DNA of 64,000 nucleotides, from contig NZ_FXXA01000002.1 in assembly GCF_900184265.1 (NCBI RefSeq), positions 948,734-1,012,733 of the forward strand, given 5' to 3'. This document shows, piece after piece, positions 60,375 to 64,000 of this stretch; the stretch's first letter is position 1, and the number at the start of each line of letters is the position of its first letter. Origin of the DNA: Eggerthella timonensis. GTDB lineage: Bacteria > Actinomycetota > Coriobacteriia > Coriobacteriales > Eggerthellaceae. The translations under genes were made by a program, and so were the position numbers. A model generated the notes under the pieces. It did not search any database and was not told the DNA's origin. It saw only the letters and a program-made list of their open reading frames with translations.

Positions 60375-60866
60375 GTGGCAACACTCGAAGAGCTTGAGAA
60401 GCGCATCGAGGACTTGGAGGATATGCGGGCTATCGAACGGCTGCAGGCGCGCTATTGGGATACGCTTGATGCGAAAGACTGGGACGGTTTGCGGGCGTGC
60501 CTCGTCGAGGATTTCGTGTTCGTCAACAATACGACGGGCGGGCGCTACGAGGGTCGGGAGGGGATGCTCGCCACGATGCAGGCGAAGTTCGCCGACGGCG
60601 TCACCTCGAGCCATCAGGGGCATCACCATTGGATCGAGCTGACGGGCGAGGGAACCGCCATCTCCCATTGGTCGCTCGAGGACGACCTCTACGATGCGGG
60701 GCGCGGCGGCGAGTTCGTGGGCCGCGCCCATTACGACAACGCGTATGCGAAGATCGACGGACGGTGGTACTTCACCGAGATGTCCTTAACGTACCTGCGC
60801 GGTGAAGCTGAAATCAAAAAGCGTTACGAGGACTGCGCGAACGCGTACAAGGTCTTCATGATGTGA
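60375..60866 (+). CDS. SnoaL/NTF2-like protein related to bile-acid 7-dehydratase (BaiE) type
   Basis: 163 residues from a GTG start. A helical head (LEELEKRIEDLEDMRAIERL) leads to RYWDTLDAKDWDGL, then strands with EDFVFVNNTTGG, SSHQGHHHWIELTG and ISHWSLEDDLYD. This is the order of SnoaL_4 proteins such as BaiE and scytalone dehydratase, which use Tyr, Asp and His to remove water. The Tyr/Asp helix and His cluster are present, so a dehydratase is likely. It lies between SDR 3 and the last EthD gene. Confidence 0.8.
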   Translation: MATLEELEKRIEDLEDMRAIERLQARYWDTLDAKDWDGLRACLVEDFVFVNNTTGGRYEGREGMLATMQAKFADGVTSSHQGHHHWIELTGEGTAISHWSLEDDLYDAGRGGEFVGRAHYDNAYAKIDGRWYFTEMSLTYLRGEAEIKKRYEDCANAYKVFMM

Positions 60867-60893
60867 AGGCGGTTCAGGGAAGGGAGCGAGCAC

Positions 60894-61628
60894 GTGATTG
60901 TCCGATGCGGGTTGCTGAAGAAGAACGACAGCTTTACCCAGGAGTCCTTTTCGCACCATTGGCTGCATATCCATGGGCCGATTGCCGCAGGGATGAAGAA
61001 CCTGCGAGCATACAACCAAAACCTCGTAGTCGACAGCGGGCATCGCCATCCGATCGGGGGCGGCGCCATCGACATCGACGGGTACTCTGAGCTCCATTTC
61101 GACACGTACAACGATATGCTCGAAGGGGTTCGGTCGCTCGATGCAGAAACCGGCAACGCCCTTCTCGACGATGCCGAGGTTCTCTTGCAGAAGCGTCTGT
61201 GCGACATCCTGGTCTTCTCTCGCACGGTGGTGCGCGAAGTGCCGCCCTATATGCGGGGAAAGAACCTGATCCATCACGTGTCGTTCCTGAGCCGGGCGGA
61301 GGGGGTGAGCGCTGCGGAGTTTCGTCGCGAATGGTGCTACGCGCATGCCAAGCTGGTCGAGGCGGTTCCCGGCCACGCGGGCTACAACCAGAATCTCGTG
61401 ATCGACCGCTTCGTCGAGGGGCAGAGCGTTGCGAGCGAGCAGCTTCCGTGCGACGGCATGGCCGAGTTGTATTTTGAGAGCAGGGACGCCTTCGAGTGCT
61501 TCTACGATTCCCAGGAGTTCCAGCGCTTGGCTGCCCATGCCTCCGAGTTCATCGGCTCCGTCGACACGTACCTCGTCGAGACCCATCCCGTAGTGGACGG
61601 GTCGGCGCGAGGAGGGTATTGCCTGTAG
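60894..61628 (+). CDS. tandem EthD-domain protein 4 (type B)
   Basis: 244 residues from a GTG start with AGGGAGCGAG upstream. Both halves keep the His helix: HHWLHIHGPIAAGMKNLRAY and EWCYAHAKLVEAVPGHAGYN. It is most like the 50551 protein. It is the last gene of the third operon, whereas the other three EthD genes are each first, and it has no operator block of its own. Confidence 0.82.
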   Translation: MIVRCGLLKKNDSFTQESFSHHWLHIHGPIAAGMKNLRAYNQNLVVDSGHRHPIGGGAIDIDGYSELHFDTYNDMLEGVRSLDAETGNALLDDAEVLLQKRLCDILVFSRTVVREVPPYMRGKNLIHHVSFLSRAEGVSAAEFRREWCYAHAKLVEAVPGHAGYNQNLVIDRFVEGQSVASEQLPCDGMAELYFESRDAFECFYDSQEFQRLAAHASEFIGSVDTYLVETHPVVDGSARGGYCL

Positions 61629-61728
61629 ACGCGAATCACGGCAGGAGGACGCATTGTCGCCCGAAACGTACGGTTTTCCGGTCAAAACCGTACGTTTCGG
61701 GCGACAATCGTCTCGTCACTCCATGCCC
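61624..61728. repeat. 105-bp repeated block with 25-bp perfect palindrome, copy 2
   Basis: Copy of 45167-45271; arms 61653-61677 and 61684-61708, loop CCGGTC. It lies between the convergent EthD 4 and LuxR genes and includes the last codons of the LuxR gene. It is probably the bidirectional terminator of both. Confidence 0.8.
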
Positions 61729-63125
61729 ACCAGGTCGATGAGCTCCTGCTTGCTGTGTACTTCCAGCTTGCGGTAGAGCTGCTTGGAGTGCCAGCGAACG
61801 GTGTCTTCCGACAAGTACAGCGTTTCGGCGATGTAGCGCTTCGTGCGGCCGCGGCACAACAGACGCATCACCTCCGTCTCGCGTTCGGACAGCTGGTAGC
61901 GCGCGGCGATGGCGGCGAAGCGCTCGTCGAGGGAGCAATCGTGCAGCGCGGCCTCGGCGGCCGGCGGGGTGCGGCGGATCACCGCCGTGATGCGCGAGAA
62001 GCTGTTGAGCAGCAACAACAGTACGCACGTCATGACGAAGTAGAATGTGGTGATGGGCATCGAGGCGATGAACGACGACACGTCGGTGACGCTGAACAGC
62101 AGCAGCCCCACGGTGAGCGCCAGCTCGTACACGCCGCGCCCGATGCCGAACACCACCAGCGGATGCGCCTCGCAATCGCGCACGGTGCGGTACAGCATGA
62201 GGTACAGCAGGATGGTCACGAAGTTGCGCGCCGCCAGCGTCAGCGACGAGATGACCACGGTGGGCGAGTCGCCGAAGAAGATGCCCACGGTCACGCAGAA
62301 CGCGCACGCCAGCAGCGCGCCGCGCAGGATGCGCTCCTTGCGCTCGTCGCTGCGCGGGATGGTGATCCACGCCAGCAGCAGCACCGGCAGCAGGATGCGG
62401 AACAGGTGACCTACATACAACGACGCCGAGTCGTTCGACCATTCCGAGATGCCGTTGCGCAGCACCCCGAACACGAGGCCGTAGATGACGATCTCCACGA
62501 AGAAGCCCATCGTGCCGGAGAAAGGCGGCTTCTCGGAGGCCGGGGCGGTCACGTCGTACGATTTCCGCAGCGCAAGCAGGCCCGGATCCACGCGCTCGCA
62601 GCGATTCGCCAGGAACAGCGAGCAGAACGGCAATACGCACAGCACAGCCAGCATCGCCATTGATGAGAGCTGCGACAGCGGCACGAGCGCGAAGCGGATG
62701 CACGACGACAGCGAGAACGCCATGAGCGTGTAGCTGACGGCCAGCTCCGTGCGGAACCGGCAGTACAGGCAGAACCAGCGCCCCAGGATCCACGCAGTGC
62801 CCGCGCCGCTGAGCAGGCCGCCCGCCACGATGGACGCGACGTTGGCGGAGCCCGGCACGAACAACGCGAGCGGCACGAGTCCCATGGCGACCGTGGCCAG
62901 CAGCGATGCCGTGCGCACGACGCGCGCGCTTGCCGCTGCCGGGTGCGGACGCAGCGACACCGCGAGCGCCAGCGCCACCAGCGTGCAGCCGAACCCCAGA
63001 TGATGAAAGAAATAGAACTGCTCGCCCACGAGCAGCGGCGCGTACACCCAGGCGAAGATGAGGCTGAGCCCCAGCAGCGGCAGCGCCGCCGCCGACCCGA
63101 AAACCTGCGTGCGAATATTCGTCAT
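61716..63125 (-). CDS. membrane-spanning LuxR-type transcriptional regulator
   Basis: 469 residues, about twelve hydrophobic segments, then a LuxR helix-turn-helix (LSERETEVMRLLCRGRTKRY, then SEDTVRWHSKQLYRKLEV) ending HSKQELIDLVGME. GGAGGGGG lies upstream of the ATG. Divergent from the Tat flavoprotein at 63375, the third such pair in the window. It is convergent with the EthD/SDR operon, so it more likely controls the flavoprotein than that operon. Confidence 0.92.
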   Translation of the reverse strand: MTNIRTQVFGSAAALPLLGLSLIFAWVYAPLLVGEQFYFFHHLGFGCTLVALALAVSLRPHPAAASARVVRTASLLATVAMGLVPLALFVPGSANVASIVAGGLLSGAGTAWILGRWFCLYCRFRTELAVSYTLMAFSLSSCIRFALVPLSQLSSMAMLAVLCVLPFCSLFLANRCERVDPGLLALRKSYDVTAPASEKPPFSGTMGFFVEIVIYGLVFGVLRNGISEWSNDSASLYVGHLFRILLPVLLLAWITIPRSDERKERILRGALLACAFCVTVGIFFGDSPTVVISSLTLAARNFVTILLYLMLYRTVRDCEAHPLVVFGIGRGVYELALTVGLLLFSVTDVSSFIASMPITTFYFVMTCVLLLLLNSFSRITAVIRRTPPAAEAALHDCSLDERFAAIAARYQLSERETEVMRLLCRGRTKRYIAETLYLSEDTVRWHSKQLYRKLEVHSKQELIDLVGME

Positions 63126-63374
63126 ATCGTCGGACCCCCTCCTGCGATAACGGCTTCCCCTGCCGCACCGCCATCATACCCAACATGTCTCCGCCATGCC
63201 GCAAGATTCGGGGGTGAAATCCAGAACCACACCTTTCGGGTAGAGCTCCCACCCAGTTCATGGAGTGATTTTGCCGATGGCCCCTGCAAGAATCGAAAGC
63301 GTTCCGAGGGCGACGGAGGCGAGGAGACGCCCCGCCTCGGATCACAAGGAAGGGTACGAGATAGGAGCGATACC

Positions 63375-64000
63375 ATGAAAACCGATCTTTCCCGCAGGAG
63401 CTTTCTCAAAGGTGCCGGCCTCGCGATGGCCGGAGCGGCCGGCGTGGCCACCGTGGGGCTCGCGGGGTGCTCGAGCGCCTCGGCAAGCGAAGAATGGATG
63501 CCGTCGTCGTGGACCGACGAAGCCGATCTCATCATCGTGGGCTACGGCGGATGCGGCTCCACCGCCGCCATCGCCGCGGCCGACGCGGGCGTGAGCGCCA
63601 TCGTGCTGGAGAAGTCGGCCGAGCGCGACGGCGGATCGACGGGGTGCTCGGGCGGCCATATCCACACGTGCGCCGAGGTTGACGTCGACGAGTGGTGGAA
63701 GACGTTCAACCACGGCGCGTTCGGCACCGTGCGCAACGACGACGACATGAAGGAATTCCTGCAGAAGTCCCAGCAGCTGCCCGCGTGGTGCGAGCAGTAC
63801 GGCATCAACATCGACTGGGTCGACGAGAGCAACGACGGCCACAAGCGCCCGAAGGAGTACCAGGGCGGCTATGTGTCCGGTCGCGACGGCATCGTGGGCA
63901 TGTACCTGTTCGAGGAGCTCGACGAGGTGGCCGAGGGCTACGGCGTGGACGTGCGCCTCAGCAACCGCGCCACGCGCCTCATCCAGAACCCGCACACGAA
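63375..64000 (+). CDS. Tat-exported FAD-dependent reductase, 3'-truncated by window end
   Basis: The frame is open from the ATG at 63375 (AGGAGCG upstream) to the end of the window, 208 codons. Twin-arginine signal (SRRSFLKG), lipobox-like LAGC near residue 32, FAD fold with VGYGGCGSTAAIAAADAG near 55 and the following EKSAERDGGST. It belongs to the same large family as the proteins at 8929 and 39242, but the substrate-binding part lies outside the window, so neither fumarate-type residues nor function can be judged. The divergent LuxR gene is its probable regulator. Confidence 0.88.
   Translation, partial: MKTDLSRRSFLKGAGLAMAGAAGVATVGLAGCSSASASEEWMPSSWTDEADLIIVGYGGCGSTAAIAAADAGVSAIVLEKSAERDGGSTGCSGGHIHTCAEVDVDEWWKTFNHGAFGTVRNDDDMKEFLQKSQQLPAWCEQYGINIDWVDESNDGHKRPKEYQGGYVSGRDGIVGMYLFEELDEVAEGYGVDVRLSNRATRLIQNPHT

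Noticed and set aside
45828-61628. Calling the cluster a bai (bile-acid 7-dehydroxylation) operon
   Set aside because: CoA ligase and CoA transferase are missing, the SDR/OYE/SnoaL families are broad, and EthD proteins are not part of bai. Only a resemblance in enzyme types is claimed.

Overview
The window is high-GC (roughly 64-65 % by eye) and looks like chromosome of an anaerobic gut actinobacterium of the Eggerthellaceae (Eggerthella or a close genus). Three things suggest this: repeated pairs of a membrane-spanning LuxR regulator divergent from a Tat-exported flavoprotein, an Asp23/AmaP operon, and many respiratory-type secreted redox proteins. No rRNA, tRNA, phage or insertion sequence was recognised.

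Layout. 1-5.3 kb: cell-surface locus (two paralogous anchored proteins, a secreted protein, a frameshifted InlB-repeat surface protein, a winged-helix regulator and a coiled-coil protein). 5.3-7.1 kb: Asp23/DUF2273/AmaP operon, leftward. 7.2-10.4 kb: first LuxR/flavoprotein pair; the flavoprotein keeps the whole fumarate reductase active site. 10.5-12.6 kb: ECF sigma factor with a membrane partner, and a MoaE-like protein. 13.2-16.7 kb: lysA, a toxin-antitoxin pair and hom (aspartate-family amino acids). 16.8-23.5 kb: a PAS/GAF/GGDEF/EAL protein, then a run ending in a J-domain protein and DnaK. 23.5-24.7 kb: non-coding, repeat-rich. 24.7-31 kb: pyrE, a HAD phosphatase, a Doc/Phd pair, and divergent metA and metY (methionine by O-acetylhomoserine). 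31-35.5 kb: a degenerate Fic-like protein, a triheme cytochrome fused to a sulfite-oxidase-like domain, and a split copy of that Mo-type domain. 36-44.6 kb: DUF1062 protein, queD, second LuxR/flavoprotein pair, a frameshifted toxin with its antitoxin, rplM-rpsI and a ClC channel. Three perfect parS centromere sites lie at 37.0, 41.1 and 42.1 kb.

45.5-61.7 kb is the most striking part. It holds an HxlR-type regulator and three rightward transcription units, each starting with a two-domain EthD-like gene: EthD + MFS + permease; EthD + two Old Yellow Enzyme-type Fe-S flavoproteins + MFS; EthD + three short-chain dehydrogenases + a SnoaL/BaiE-like protein + a fourth EthD protein. The regulator and all three units are preceded by the same promoter block: palindrome ACTT-nn-AAGT, exactly six bases, a TTG -35 box, and usually 17 bases to a -10 box. 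This looks like a self-contained, HxlR-controlled catabolic or reductive regulon for an unknown (poly)cyclic, enone or quinone-like substrate. It resembles the bai bile-acid operon in enzyme types but has no CoA ligase or CoA transferase in the window. The third LuxR/flavoprotein pair (61.7-64 kb) lies next to it and runs off the end.

Intergenic regions carry several long inverted repeats (arms of 25 to 83 bp) of unknown function. Two fragments resembling LuxR C-terminal ends suggest lost regulator copies.
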